Shown here piece by piece: positions 47,001-59,288 of a DNA stretch of 64,000 nucleotides. The stretch spans positions 10,896,307-10,960,306 of the forward strand of contig CAJQUN010000013.1 in NCBI GenBank assembly GCA_907163345.1, written 5' to 3'. Positions within the stretch are counted from its first letter, which is position 1; each line of letters starts with the position of its first letter. The translations under genes and the position numbers were made by a program. Under the pieces are notes generated by a model, which did not search any database, was not told the DNA's origin, and worked only from the letters and a program-made list of their open reading frames with translations. This DNA comes from Haberlea rhodopensis (lineage: Eukaryota > Streptophyta > Magnoliopsida > Lamiales > Gesneriaceae).

Positions 47001-48869
47001 TAAATCATACCATCATCCCCATGGAAAAAAAGGTAAAAATAGGAAAATATCAGCCTCCAGCAGACACTTCACCTTGAATGCATAACTTAACAATTACAAG
47101 CCACAAGATCATGAATAACTAAAAAGATCAATTATTCATGACAAACATCTTCGAAACACAAGAATGCATTTAACACTAACCTAGACAGAAACTGTGGGAA
47201 ATACATTTATATGGACTTACTGTACTCACTGGAGTAGCAGATGCAGTTGCAGCTCCACTTGATGATGCCTTGTTCTACAAAATTCCAGAGCACGTATAGT
47301 CAGCCATAAACGTTTTTTGGCATTAATGCACATTTGTGTTTCTGGCTAAGTGTTTCTGAGTGGAGATACACATTAAAGAATGGAGCCCGATGCAGTCAAA
47401 ACACCAATCTCCTACCAGACTCCAGTTAAATAGCTAAAGAACTATGTTAGGTTAAATTTTGTACCTTGTTTCCAAAGAAATCTTAAGAAAATCTCCATTC
47501 ACAGAGAGTAATGAGGCAGGAGAAGCTACAAAACTCTCCAAATGACAGTAAATTTACCTTGGTCAACATAATCACAACAAAACTTTTTTCCGCAACTTTG
47601 TTCTCCTCCAGTGTCGTATTATCCTTAAGAACCTTCCCTTGATGAATCAGCATCTGTTGAGCAGCTGGGTATACATCAGAACCCTGAACCTTTTCAATAG
47701 TTTTCTTCACATCAGCCACCTGAAAAAGCATGGTAAGGAAAAACATCCAACGAATTATTATAAAAAAGAACCAAGACAAATGAATATGTAAGTTCGCAAA
47801 CCACTTCGAATCTTACCCATGATGGGGAGATATATAATGCTATTCAGTGATATCCAAAACTCATTCCAAATTTAAAGTACAATTTCTCCCAAAGGACAAG
47901 AGTAAATGATATCATGAAAAGGTTATCTAAACAGTTTTCTATGGTTGTGAATCACGAATCTATAATATGTCCACGATTAGATTCTTGCACTTCCACCATC
48001 CTTCTTATACAGGACAATTTCCTGCTTACGGTGGTTGATGGCTAAGCTGCAGTGCCTTTATACCACCACAAAGAGCAACCAACACTAATCAGGCAATCCC
48101 AACAGCTTCTTCCTCCATCCCCACCCAAAAACTGATTGCCGTTTCAATATTCTATTTTCAATAATCAGTTCTCCAAAAAATAATAATAAAGATTTTCAAG
48201 ACATTTAAACAACATTATATTGAACCCAATGGAAATGGCGTTAAAATAACCTGATAGCAAGACAAATCTTGAGTACTACTACCAGTAGACACTCTACCAC
48301 ATGAGTTCATGAGACGTGTATTTCCCATAATCTCGAGCTAACATTTTCACGATAAAAACTCAAGCTTTAAAATGAAAACCACGAAGCATGGCCCACAAGC
48401 AAATCGCCGGTGAAAAAGGAGCTCAGCTCGACGAAGAAAAACAAATTAACTCCGATTTCAATTACAATTGGGAAAAATTACCACGTCAAGAATAAAAATA
48501 ATGTCAATTCAGGACCCTAATTACCCTCCAATCACAAACTACAATTAGAATCGAATCGAGCCAATAAAAAACCATCAACGAAGACATCCGTCAACACAAA
48601 AGAGAAATTAATTCATATTCGGGTTATAATTCGGAAGAAAAAGGCCACGTCAAAGGTACGGATACGCCAGTTCAGAACCCTAATCACTCTCCAATCACAA
48701 ACTACAGCGAAAATCAAATCCAAAACATCCAGGCACACTAACATATGAAGTACTTCGTGTACGTTAAAGCAAGAGATGTGGATGTAAAGAATTGATCACA
48801 TACAGTGTCATCGGGTTTCACTTCGATCTCGAAGTGTGTACCCTTCAAAGTCTTCACGCAAATCTTCAT
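44068..48869 (-). CDS. RAD23: Ubiquitin receptor RAD23 (RAD23C/D type)
   Basis: Twelve exons: 48869-48804, 47719-47558, 47274-47221, 46618-46542, 46447-46319, 46229-46052, 45881-45741, 45614-45549, 45470-45423, 45324-45218, 45104-45026 and 44184-44068. The total is 1224 nt, giving 407 aa, with no stop and clean GT-AG sites. Domains: ubiquitin-like 1-76 (MKICVKTLKGTHFEIEVKP... LIHQGKVLKDNTTLEEN); a Pro/Ala/Thr linker (about 77-163, including a PAPAP repeat); UBA1 about 165-222 (ILDMGGGCWDRDTVIRALRA); XPC-binding region about 282-335 (LDFLRNSPQFQSLR, NPQLVRMIQDHQ); UBA2 about 356-402 (LEAMGFDRALVLEVYFACNK). RAD23 shuttles ubiquitinated proteins to the proteasome through its ubiquitin-like domain and binds XPC/RAD4 in DNA repair. 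Isoform assignment rests on the N-terminal sequence and is tentative. Divergent from eS7. Confidence 0.97.
44448..44567. repeat. Hairpin MITE in RAD23 intron 11
   Basis: Imperfect palindrome with arms of about 53 bp: CTTGTATACAACTTGGTGCA at the left and its near-inverse at the right, with a CATACATACATATG centre. ATCTAGAGAGG(G)AG(A/G)TTCTTG occurs on both sides (about 44431 and 44577), suggesting a duplicated flank. Transcribed with RAD23, it would fold into a long stem. Confidence 0.8.
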
Positions 48870-50034
48870 CTTCTTTCTTTGGACCTCCAAATGATAATCC
48901 AAATAGATGCCGCCGATTTCCTTCGCCGCCGGCGAGTATGTATAGAACACGGGGAACAGAGAAGATAAATCTAACTCTCGAAGGCACAAGCAAGAGTATA
49001 CTATTGACAGAACTGCAACGGTCACAGTTTATATGCAAGATGGAGATAGTGATTCGGTAACCTAGCGGTCACTGAAAGGTATCCTTATATCCAATTAAAT
49101 ATTGACGCGTGTTAATGAGTTGGATCGCTGGGTGCTCGCATATGGTTTTTGCGTGTTAAAAAATCTAAGAACATTCAATTATTAATTTAAATTTAAATTT
49201 TTTAACTTTATATTTAACTAAAATTTATATCTAAATTATAAAATGAAATTTTAAAATATTATCATTAATATAGCTAATAAGGAGAATCAAACAGTAATTT
49301 TAATCAAATTATTATTTTTTAAAGCGTGTTTTGCATAGGTTGTTTAAATAAAATATTAAGACTTTGATGTACTGGAATTTTTATGAAAAATTACAATCAT
49401 TTAGTATTTTTATATAATATTTCAAAAATTATATATGTTTTTTTATTAATTATTGAGAGTATATCAATATATCTGAAGGATGGTTTATATAAGAGTTTTT
49501 ATATTAATCATAAATTATTTAATTATGAAAATTTTAATAATGTTAAAAACTTATAATATCTTATAATTATCTTTGGAATGAGGAATAGGGTGATCATTTG
49601 AATTTAGTTACGACTGGAATTTTTTTTTGTCAATTAAATTTAGATAAAATTTAAAATAAGGAAAGTAGACATTTGAGCTGAAAGTGTGTATTGTATAGAA
49701 GAGAAGATGCAAGAAAGTCACTGACGCTGGTTTGGTTATGTACGTATAAACCAAGCAATGTACCTTATGCGTTGAGTAGTTTATGATTTTGGCTCTTTCA
49801 CGTGAGCAAGGTGACGACAAAAGAAGGCATAACTCGAAATCATATACAAAGATTTGGAGTTAAAATGGATTAATAAGGATATTCGAACCAAAAAAAGCTC
49901 TTGCAGAAGACTGATGTAAGTGCACAACCCAACTTGATTCCTTCTATTGATAATATAACATATGTTAACCTGTTGAGATTAAAATGCTTGATGATGGTTT
50001 ATTGTTGTATAAATAACATAACATTAAGGTAAAT
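48870..50034. other. Bidirectional upstream region, RAD23 side
   Basis: Contains the RAD23 5' UTR and promoter next to 48869. AT-rich from 49150 to 49600. No further gene. Confidence 0.6.
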
Positions 50035-50463
50035 CAAATCGAGCCTGAATATGAGAAAATTTTAAGGTTCGAATTCGGCTCGAAATAGTTATATTCGAGC
50101 TCGAGTTCAATTCGAAATTCGAATAGTTTCAAAAATTTAGCTCGAGTTCGGCTCGAATCAAAGTTCGAGTTCGAGTTTGGCTCGAAAAGGTTCGAAGATA
50201 TTCGCGAGCTATTCGAATTATTGCTCGAAAATAAATACCCGACAGGTTCGAAATATATTTTTTTAATATATAATTATATTATATTAATAAAATATTAAAG
50301 TTCGTGAGCGGCTCGTGAACTATCGAACAAAGTAATTTGAGCTCGAATTCAGCTCGAAAAAAAGTTCTAACATGTTTGAATTCGAGAATTTTAAATTCAA
50401 ATCAAATATTTATCAAGCCGATTCGAAAAGTTCGTGAACATATTGGTTTCGTTTACACAACTA
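50035..50463. mobile_element. Eroded hAT-type MITE, copy 2
   Basis: Aligns along its length with the MITE at 19352-19804 (TCGAATTCGGCTCGAAAT, TATTCGAGCTCGAGTTC, AATATATAATTATAT core). Terminal repeats are mutated (TAAGGTAAATC / GTTTACACAACTA) and no convincing 8-bp duplication remains, so it is older. Confidence 0.75.
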
Positions 50464-51377
50464 CATTCGTGACACTTGAATTTAAATATAATACTCTTAT
50501 TTTTAATAATAAAGAGTAATATATTAATAAATAGATCAAACTCTGCACCCAATCTCAGCCGTTCAATAACTAGGGTTTTTCCAGTACATTCATTAACCTC
50601 CCATCTTTAAAACTCTTTATGCACCAACTGTTTCCACATTCCAGCGGCGAATCTAGGCTTCCTTGTTCGGGCCCTCAATCCTCCCCGGTCGCAACGCCGA
50701 GGTACAGGTAGTCAATGAACTTGATCTTCATCTGTGCTCATCGATTTCCTCACAAGTCTATGGAAATCAGTTTTGTTAAACTTATTGTGTCAAGTTCTGA
50801 AAATTGGTACCATTTTTTTCGTTATTTTGTTTAGAAATGGCTAAGTATTCATTTTTTATTAATCTGTTTGGTGATTTGTTATGGAACGTGCTTTTGTGTG
50901 TACGCCTTGCATTCTTGTGCATTAATGTTTTGCATTTGGTTATGTTATTGATTTCGAACTGTGGCTAATGCTATCATTGGTTGGTTGTTAAAATATTAAT
51001 TTTCTAGTTTTGAATGCAGAAACTGTGTAATCAAATTGTTTTGTTAACTGAGTTAACATGTATGCTATCTGTTTTTAACTGTTCGGAAACATTTTTTCAT
51101 ATTTTTTTTAAAAGTTTCTGAATTGCATCCACCCTTAGTAAAGAGAGTTTAAACTTTTGTTCATTGAGCTCAGAAATAATGGAGAGCTCCTGCATTTTTC
51201 ATTCACAAATGAAATGGATTTTGTATCATTCCTTTTTTTTTTCCCGGAAGCAATTTGTTTTTCACGATTATACATCCCGTGTTCTGTGAGGTTAGTAGTT
51301 ATCTATTTTCTGTTGGTATTAATGTATAGAACTAACATTTGATTACATACCTCTATTAGCATAAAAGTTCTCTCAAG
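50464..51377. other. eS7 promoter, leader exon and leader intron
   Basis: A telo-box-like element lies at 50570. A CG-richer leader exon seems to end at GCCGAG/GTACAG (about 50700), followed by a T-rich intron to about 51377, where TCTCTCAAG directly precedes the ATG. Leader exon and intron are inferred. Confidence 0.55.
50570..50578 (-). promoter_or_regulatory. Telo-box-like element
   Basis: AAACCCTAG on the minus strand, one base off the AAACCCTAA telo-box common in plant ribosomal-protein promoters. Confidence 0.5.
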
Positions 51378-52551
51378 ATGTTCACTGCTGCGCAAAAGAT
51401 TCACAAGGACAAAAATGCTGAGCCCTCTGAATTTGAGGAGAATGTTGCCCAGGTCTCTGCTCTAAATTGATTTTTTTTAATATGAAATATGCTTCATCGT
51501 GATATGTGTTTTGTTGACATGTGTACAGGCTCTTTTTGATTTGGAAAACACAAATCAAGAGATTAAGAGTGACTTGAAAGACCTTTACATCAACTCTGCC
51601 TTGTAGGTTCTACTTGTCTGTGTACTTCCGTTACTTTGCCTCAACTCCCTAGCAATGAGCTGGCTCTTTTTGTGAAGTTTGCTATAACCCATTCATTAAT
51701 GGTTTACAGGCAAATCGATGTTTCTGGAGGCAAGAAGGCGGTAGTTATTCACGTTCCTTTTAGACTGAGGAAAGCTTTCCGCAAGATTCATCCCAGACTG
51801 GTGAGAGAACTCGAGAAAAAACTCAGCGGAAAGGTAATATTGGTGGTATTAATAAATCGTGTTCTATATTCGAACAAAATTTTATTTATTAGGTCGATGA
51901 GGTTTATTTTGTGCTTTAAAATACTGCACAAATTTTGTTATACTGCGAGAATCAAATTATAATTGTATCATTGTTCTTGCCAATTCTTTAGTTTTAAACA
52001 AGATTGTAGTTTCTAATTATCAAAATATAAATTTATTATTTGTCTTGTTGTAGCGTCTAACTATCTTAACTATATAAACCTTTTCTGATTCAAATGCTAC
52101 AATATTTAGTTGACAAATGTTTGCATTTATTGGCTTAATTAATCTTTCACTTTCTCAGGAAGTTGTCCTTATTGCTACGAGAAGGATTTTACTCCCACCT
52201 AAGAAGGGTTCTGCTGTTCAAAGGCCTCGTACCCGCACTCTAACTAGTGTGCATGAAGCCATGCTTGAGGACATAGTTTATCCCGCTGAGATTGTTGGAA
52301 AGCGTACAAGATACAGGCTTGATGGTTCCAAGATAATGAAGGTGATTGCCATGTTCTATTCTTCTGTTTTTCCCCCAATTTTTTACTGGCATTCCAGTTG
52401 ATGATGTCTCTGATCTTTCTGCTAACTGCAGGTCTTCTTGGATCCTAAAGCCAAGAATGATACCGAAAATAAGCTAGAGACTTTTGCTGGAGTCTACAGG
52501 AAGCTCTCAGGGAAAGATGTTGTCTTTGAGTTTCCGATAACCGAGGCTTGA
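51378..52551 (+). CDS. RPS7: 40S ribosomal protein eS7
   Basis: Five exons: 51378-51452, 51529-51602, 51710-51833, 52159-52341 and 52432-52551. Total 576 nt, 191 aa, which is the usual length for plant eS7. Start MFTAAQKIHKDKNAEP. Family landmarks follow: ALFDLENTNQEIKSDLKDLY, VVIHVPFRLRKAFRKIHPRL, LIATRRILLPPKKGS, RTLTSVHEAMLEDIVYPAEI, and end GKDVVFEFPITEA. All junctions are GT-AG, and exon 2 ends with TT|GTAGGT. eS7 is a component of the small subunit, needed for its assembly. The telo-box and T-rich leader intron fit the coordinated expression of ribosomal-protein genes. Its 3' end converges on the isomerase gene, 0.9 kb away. Confidence 0.97.
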
Positions 52552-53472
52552 AAACTCGCTGTTTTCGTGTTTTTGATGACCCCGTCCTTTTTGCAGAATT
52601 AAGATGAGAACTCCTTTTCAATCAGTTACAAAAGGTCCTTTATAAATTCAATTGGTTTTGTTATAGCTGTAACGGTAATTTTTATGGTCTACTTAATGTG
52701 ATAAATTCAAATATCATCTTGGTGTTTGTTAAAGCTATTTTATTTTGGTTGCACTGATTCGAGGACAAATGGATTATAAGGTCGACAATAAATGTCGACA
52801 TTTTATTAGTGTAGTATCATCATCATCTTCATTATATTGAGGCATCCGAGGATTTGAATCAACAGGGAATAAGGAGGAAAATAGCAGAGCAGAGTGTCAC
52901 TCTTAGGCTGTGTTTCTTGGTGAATGAATATGCATTTGTTACAAAATTTTAGAATCTTGTGCTGCAACTAAGGTGCTCGAGCGATAAATAATCATGATTT
53001 AGCGGTATAAGGATTTATTGTATTGTTTATTACTATTTATAAAGTGAGACCGCTGAGAAACTATCTTGGTCTCTTGGTATGTCTATATGTTATTCGTAAA
53101 ATACCTATAAATAGCCACCTTTTCAATAATATAATCCTATAAAGACCCGTTATAATATATGAAGTCTATTGTGTACTCGATTCTGATTCCAATATGCTCT
53201 ATTTGGTGCAATGAGTTTTGGTTAGATATCACATTTTTTAACAAAATAAGCCATTCGCTTACAGACAGAAAACAGGAAGATAGTAACTAAGTTGGAACTT
53301 CCATTACAAAGCCAAACATACTTATGTCAATGAGTACATGTTAAAATGCGGTATATGGTATAAAAACAGGGCTTCCAGCCCCATGTAACAATACATTCTA
53401 TATATAGCCGTGTACAACTATGGTCAATAACTCAATATACTTGTATATTAGATGAAGCAGGAGCATAGCTCC
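52552..53472. other. Convergent 3' region between eS7 and isomerase
   Basis: Holds both 3' UTRs. No other gene seen. Confidence 0.6.
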
Positions 53473-55914
53473 CTAATTTGAAGTAGCAATATCAGATGGC
53501 TCAAAAAACCGGCTGTTCACTCCTGCACGATCAAGATTCATGCCTGAGGTAGTCGCAGCAGTGATCTCTGTGTTTGCAGGTACAAACAACACATCACCTT
53601 CAGCAATAAACTCTTTAGATGATGCTGTACACAATGTTCCGGCACCGGCCATCACCACAAAAATCGAAGGGCCAGGAACTGCAGAGAAAATGGTTGATGT
53701 TTCTTCAGGAAGAATGCACTGATCGACCTCGAATTCGTCAAAAGGAGGAATATATTTCCTTGTAAAAGGATTTGAAACAACCCCGGATAGGATTTCTGGA
53801 GAACCCTGCAAGAGAAGCCAGAGTTGAATGAATTTGTATGAGCTATGAGTACTGCATAAGTTTTCATTGGTACGACAATGAAAATAGTTGATTATCATTA
53901 ATAGCATATTTACTTGTTTGTATGTGAGCATAGAACAGAGGGTTTGGACATCCCGGTGCTTCGGAGTAAGACCAGCACGTACAACGTTGTCAGACGTTGC
54001 CATGCACTCGACACATTCACCATATATATAGGCATGCGGCTCATTTGCCCCCAAGTATAGGGCTTCACCTGGATTAAGTTTCACATAATTTAACAAGAAG
54101 GCTGCTAAGACACCTATATCTCCTGGATATTGCCTCTCAAGCTTTAAAACCAGTTGCTCCTTGTCTGTCAGCTCTGCCACCTATAAGAAATGTTAGTGAC
54201 AGCAATTTCTAAGACAAAACTGTCGTAAAATGATGTGAAAATGTAAATTTTGAGGTAAATTGTGACTTTGTTATCACACTGTATGCTTCTCTAAATAACT
54301 CAGTTTCACCCAGAGCATGGGCATCTGTGGATAGGTGCAAGAGATATCCAAATCATTCAAAAAATTCTTTAAAAAGATACGAAGCAAGGTACTAGCCATA
54401 GGTTGTTATTGCAATAAGAGAATAACCAGATTAAGCGGACTCAATATTGAAATAACCCTTAAGAGATATAAAAAAATAAAGCATTATAAATGGAACATAA
54501 AATTGAGAGAAGAACATATAAAATGGGATTAAAAAATACCTCACTTTTTCTGCCAAGTCGAATTATTAGCTTGGAGATAACATTAGATACCGTGGCCTTG
54601 TTAACCGACATGAGCTCGGTAAATAGGGTTTGCAAAACCCCTTTCAATTTCTTCTCATCATCTTGTTTACTTAGGCGTAACACTTGATCTGCGCATGCAC
54701 TGCCAACCACCTCAACAATCTCAGGGACGTTGTCAAGGACACGCTTAAGTTCCTAATCACAAGAGCAAATCATCCATATAAAACATCAAAATCCTTTCAG
54801 ATGAATACCAAAAAGGATAAAAGAATAGAACAAAATAAAATATACGCCACACAATCTCCTGCCCCTAAGACATTTGGTTTGTGCCAAGAGAGTAGTAGCT
54901 GCAGCAAAACCAAGAGAAAATCCGAGAACAAACTACAAGTAAATCGCCCCCGTTTTATGTGGTTTACATCTACTTTTTACATTCATGGGTTCTCACGAGA
55001 ATTGGTCAAATTAGCATATTTTCAAAACAGTACTGTATTTTAGAAAAAAAAATCAAGAAATCCGTGTCAACAATATAAAAAAACCCAATGGATTATAGTA
55101 CCTCAATCCCAACAAACCCACACAAAGCCTCGAACTGGGTAACCGCCAAAGCCATCTCAGGTTTGTGATTATCGTCCTTGTACACTCCTGGCTGTTGCTT
55201 ATGCAGGATTGCAGCCAAATCCTTATCTGGATGAGCCTGTATTGACAGTGCCTTTGCTACCGAAAGTACCTATAAACATGGACGAATCCATCAATAAATC
55301 ACTTAATTAGCTCACACATGCAAGAATCTTCGATTTTTATCATCAACTGTATCGCCACATTTTTCATCCAACTTCAAAACCATTACAACTTGTTGACCAC
55401 TGTTTGGTTGACAATTTCCCTTCAAAACAGGAACTTCATGTCTCTCAATTCACCAACACCTATAGCCAATTGTTTAAAAGGGATGCTTACAAAGAATCTT
55501 CAACCGGATGTGATCCTTACACAGAATACTGATTTCAAACATTAAGTTATCATAACAAAAGTTAGAAAATTCCCCGATTACCTTGAAGAGAAAAGGCAGA
55601 TTAGGCCCCCATTTTTGCAACACTTCATCTCCAAGCACAGAAGGATTTTTCTCAATCCACTCCTTCAAACTCACCAAGTCACCGGAACCACCGTTCGCCA
55701 CCGCTCCACCGTCTCTCTCCAACACGACGGCGTAAGAAGGACCGGAATCGTGGCTCCCCATCCAGAACTCCGCATAGGGATCATCATCCCTTGTCACTAC
55801 CCCACTATTCTTCGCGTGCAACCACGCTACAGTAGATTCCTTCCCAACTTTCCCCCAATCGTAGTTCTTCACACAGCACTTGAGCCTAACGATTCCTGGA
55901 TTCTCAGCCCCCAT
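53473..55914 (-). CDS. PMI: Mannose-6-phosphate isomerase, type I
   Basis: Five exons: 55914-55582, 55269-55102, 54752-54540, 54180-53914 and 53805-53473. Total 1314 nt, 437 aa, normal for plant type I enzymes. Starts MGAENPGIVRLKCCVKNYDWG. Zinc ligands expected for the family are present: Gln122 and His124 (SIQAHPDK), Glu149 (KPEMA) and His287 (NEPHAY). Also present are the signature YLGANEPHAYIYGECVE and the VRAGLTPKHRDV active-site segment. It interconverts fructose-6-phosphate and mannose-6-phosphate in the cytosol, the entry to GDP-mannose, ascorbate and glycoprotein synthesis. All introns are GT-AG, 108-359 bp. No lesion seen. Confidence 0.97.
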
Positions 55915-56313
55915 GAAGATGAAAGGGATGCAGAGGTTAACTCACAGAAAAGGAAATGGGAATATAGGAAAAAAGCGAGGGAGGAAGAAGAGGAGAAAAG
56001 AGGAAGGCGACTGAGTCCATTGGTGGGAAAGAGGAGTCTGGTTTTTGAAGAGATGATCAAGAGGGAATACTAGAGATTGAGACAGTTGACGGCAGAAGAA
56101 TTTCGTTAAAACGTTACGTTCGAGAAACTCTAACCGTTACCAAAATCAAGATTAATTTGTTAATTTTATTATAATATTTTTATTTTAAAAAAGTTAGAAA
56201 TGATTCATGCTTTTTTTTAAATAAATATTATATCATATTATTTTTATTTATCGGATTCTCATATATATTATGATTTTCTAATCATGATACTGAAGTATGT
56301 GCAAATAAATTAA
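55915..56313. other. Isomerase promoter side, AT-rich
   Basis: GA-rich 5' UTR-like DNA (55930-56060) on the plus strand, i.e. CT-rich in the transcript of the isomerase gene, then AT-rich spacer. Confidence 0.5.
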
Positions 56314-57369
56314 GGGTGTGTTTGGATTAGATGATATGATTATTAGTTTTTGGATAACTTATTTATCCCATGTGTGCTTTGATGTATAAAAATAATTTAT
56401 CCCGTCGTATTTATCACATTCTAATATCATTTATAATAAAAAGACATATATACTCATTCCCACCTTTTTTTACTATTTCAAAAACTTGAAATTCCATCCA
56501 AAAATTACAATTTATTTCCTGCAAAATTATTATTATTTATTGCATTTGTTATTTTAATAATTATAATAATAATTATTATTATTATTATTATTATATTTGT
56601 ATATATATAATATATAAATATAAATATTAATCGATATATAAAATCATAAACAATAATATATATATATGTATTATATATGGTTATTATTATTATTATACTA
56701 TATGTATATATTATTTTATTTAATAAAAATAAATAAAATTATATATATAGACACATATACTATATCTATGTATATTATAGTATAAGAATTCTTATTTATA
56801 TTTATATAGAGAGGATTATTATCTTTAGAGACAGACACATATGTCTAATATTTTAGAGATTTTCTTAGGAGGAGAGGTGAGAAAGATATAGAGAGGATTT
56901 AAGAGAGAGTCGAGAGGAAGAGGAGAAGAGGGTGAGAGTTAGAGAGAGATATACTAGAGAGATATAGATTAGTGGTAAGAATATATAATGGATCCGTATA
57001 TACATAATATATTAGATTGATTACTATTTAGATTATTAATTAAGATACAGAAGAATAACTACATATACCCATTTTAATTATTATTATTTATTTATACTTA
57101 ATATTTTATAATAAATAATAATTATTATAATTAAATAATAAGAATAATAATAATATATATATTATTTTTATTATATTATTTATATATATACTATTATTAT
57201 AATTATTATAATGCTAAGGACATTTTAGTCATTTTACCAAATAATAAATTTTATCAACCATCTTACCTCAAACCAAACATGATATAATTTATCACACATT
57301 ATTTTGACAATCATTTCATACTTTTTAATCTTTACATTACTTATCACATCCTTCAAATCAAACGGTACC
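56314..57369. mobile_element. PIF/Harbinger-like (Tourist-type) MITE
   Basis: Ends GGGTGTGTTTGGATTAGATG and, inverted, GGTACCGTTTGATTTGAAGG. They are flanked by the 3-bp duplication TAA (56311-56313 and 57370-57372), as expected for Harbinger. Interior is extremely AT-rich with TTATTA and TATATA runs and one GA-rich block (56800-56960). No ORF. Terminal repeats are only about 65% matched. Confidence 0.55.
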
Positions 57370-57372
57370 TAA

Positions 57373-58550
57373 ATTTCTTGTAGTCAAACATGATATTTGA
57401 ATATCTTGTTATTTTTACTTATATTTGTAGTCTTATTCATTTTTTTTTGAATTATTTTTATAAATAGTGAAAATTTTTGTGGGCGTATCTCAGGCGTCAA
57501 ACGAGACCAAAATCATGTGAAAGGCGAGACTAACCTGATATATTGATCCAGATTTGATCATTTGTTCTAATCTCCTCGCATTGTGAGTCAATAAAAAACT
57601 ATGAAACTAATTTAGGAAATTGAAGAAAATGGAAATATAAATTCATAAATGACAACAAACTTAATTTTACCATTATGAAGCGGACAAAACATCATTTACA
57701 AAGGAGAGCTAAAATAAAAGTTGGAAAATTGAAATTAAAGTAAAATTGCTAACTGGAAATGAGCGAATGAAGCTAAAGACAAACTAAAAAGCTGAATACT
57801 AAAGCATAAACATGTCAATAAGACTGAAATTGCTGATAATATTGACAGAATTGGTTATTTCTTTCGGTTAGTATGCTATTGTTTCAAGGGACGAAACCAG
57901 GATTTTGTTGTTGGGTTGGCTAAACTACGTATAATATAAAATTTTTCGTCCCCGATTGTTTCTAAGAACATATATCGAACTTTTTATTTAAATATTTCAA
58001 ATCAAGGGTTGATGTAGTACGCGGGCAATATAGAAAAATTCCTTAGTAATTTAAGTAAAATTTTCTCATGGGACAAAATAATTATTTTATGGGCTAATAA
58101 TAATTATATATTTTTACTTTCACACAGTGTAAGTATGAATTCTTATTTAACACCATCCCAAACTTTGATGAGTGTGTGAAGAACCTATTAATTTTAGACG
58201 CCATAAAATCACATTTATTATCAAAGATAAATAGGCAGATGGCCGGTGTACTAATTAATTAGTGGTCACCGTGGACATTCGTTCGTTTTTAGTCATTATT
58301 AATCAAAGTAAAATATTCAAAGTCAAATCCATGCTTTTTAAAATAAGAAATTTAATGTCGGGATGATTAAACGTGCATGGTTTGTTACCTGAATACAGTT
58401 TTGAATTCGATGGTTCCGATTTTAATTTGTTATGATATTATAAGAGTAATATTTGTGTTAAGATTATGAAAATTGCTCTGACAACAACAGTTATTCCCGT
58501 GGTAATAGCATTTCTCTTTTAAATTTGATGTTTACAATTTTAATAAAAGG
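57373..58550. other. Intergenic, no gene seen
   Basis: AT-rich spacer between the MITE and the copia element. Confidence 0.6.
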
Positions 58551-59248
58551 TGGATTTTGAGGCTTAATGAATTAATATTAATCAATATGAAAATACGCTT
58601 AATGAATTAAAATAATGCAAAGAAAAATCAAACGAAGAAAACGGAGGTGAAAATAGAGTTTTTTGGGCGCAAAACAGGTAACCGAAACTTCCCGGGAAAA
58701 CCCCCAAGCAGTAGAGGAGGCACCTAGGAGCATAAAATGATGCGCCTAGGCGCCCACTGCCTGGAAAAATATTTCCAGGCAGTATGTGCTGCGCCTAGGC
58801 GCCTGTCCGGTAATTTTCTGAAGCATTGCAACATTTGGCGTGCAAGTGTGATTTTTCATTAATGGTTGCTCCAAATGGAGTCTTTTGATGGCAATCTATG
58901 GCCTAATATATATACAACAACCCATGATTGAATTCAAAAACTAGATTTCGAATTTTACACCAAAAATTTCTGATAGAAAGGCATGATAAAAGTCATTTCA
59001 TCATCATATTCATTTTGTTCTTGAAGGAGAGAGTTTGCAACCTTTGTGCTTGATGTTCTTGTGATTTGGTGTGCTAAAATCACAAGAGAAGTCATTGTAT
59101 CTTGGAAGAGGATTGCCACAAATCGAAAGCACCTTGTGCATGACAAATTCCTCTTAAGGACAAAGTGTTACACACTTTCCTCAACTTAAGATATTCATCA
59201 TTTCTTTTCCAGAAAACGCAGACGGAATCCCATGCAACGCAAACAACA
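58551..59248 (+). mobile_element. 5' LTR of copia element
   Basis: Contains GCGCCTAGGCGCC motifs around a perfect hairpin (CTGCCTGGAAA-AAT-ATTTCCAGGCAG, about 58757-58784), and TAATATATATAC about 100 bp downstream as a likely TATA box. Confidence 0.88.
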
Positions 59249-59288
59249 ATCTTAAGAGGAATTTTGTAGCGTTATTTCTGGAAGAGAA

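Noticed and set aside
55615..56073. Plus-strand 152-codon frame
   Set aside because: Antisense of isomerase exon 1 extended into its 5' UTR; the sense strand encodes conserved enzyme sequence.
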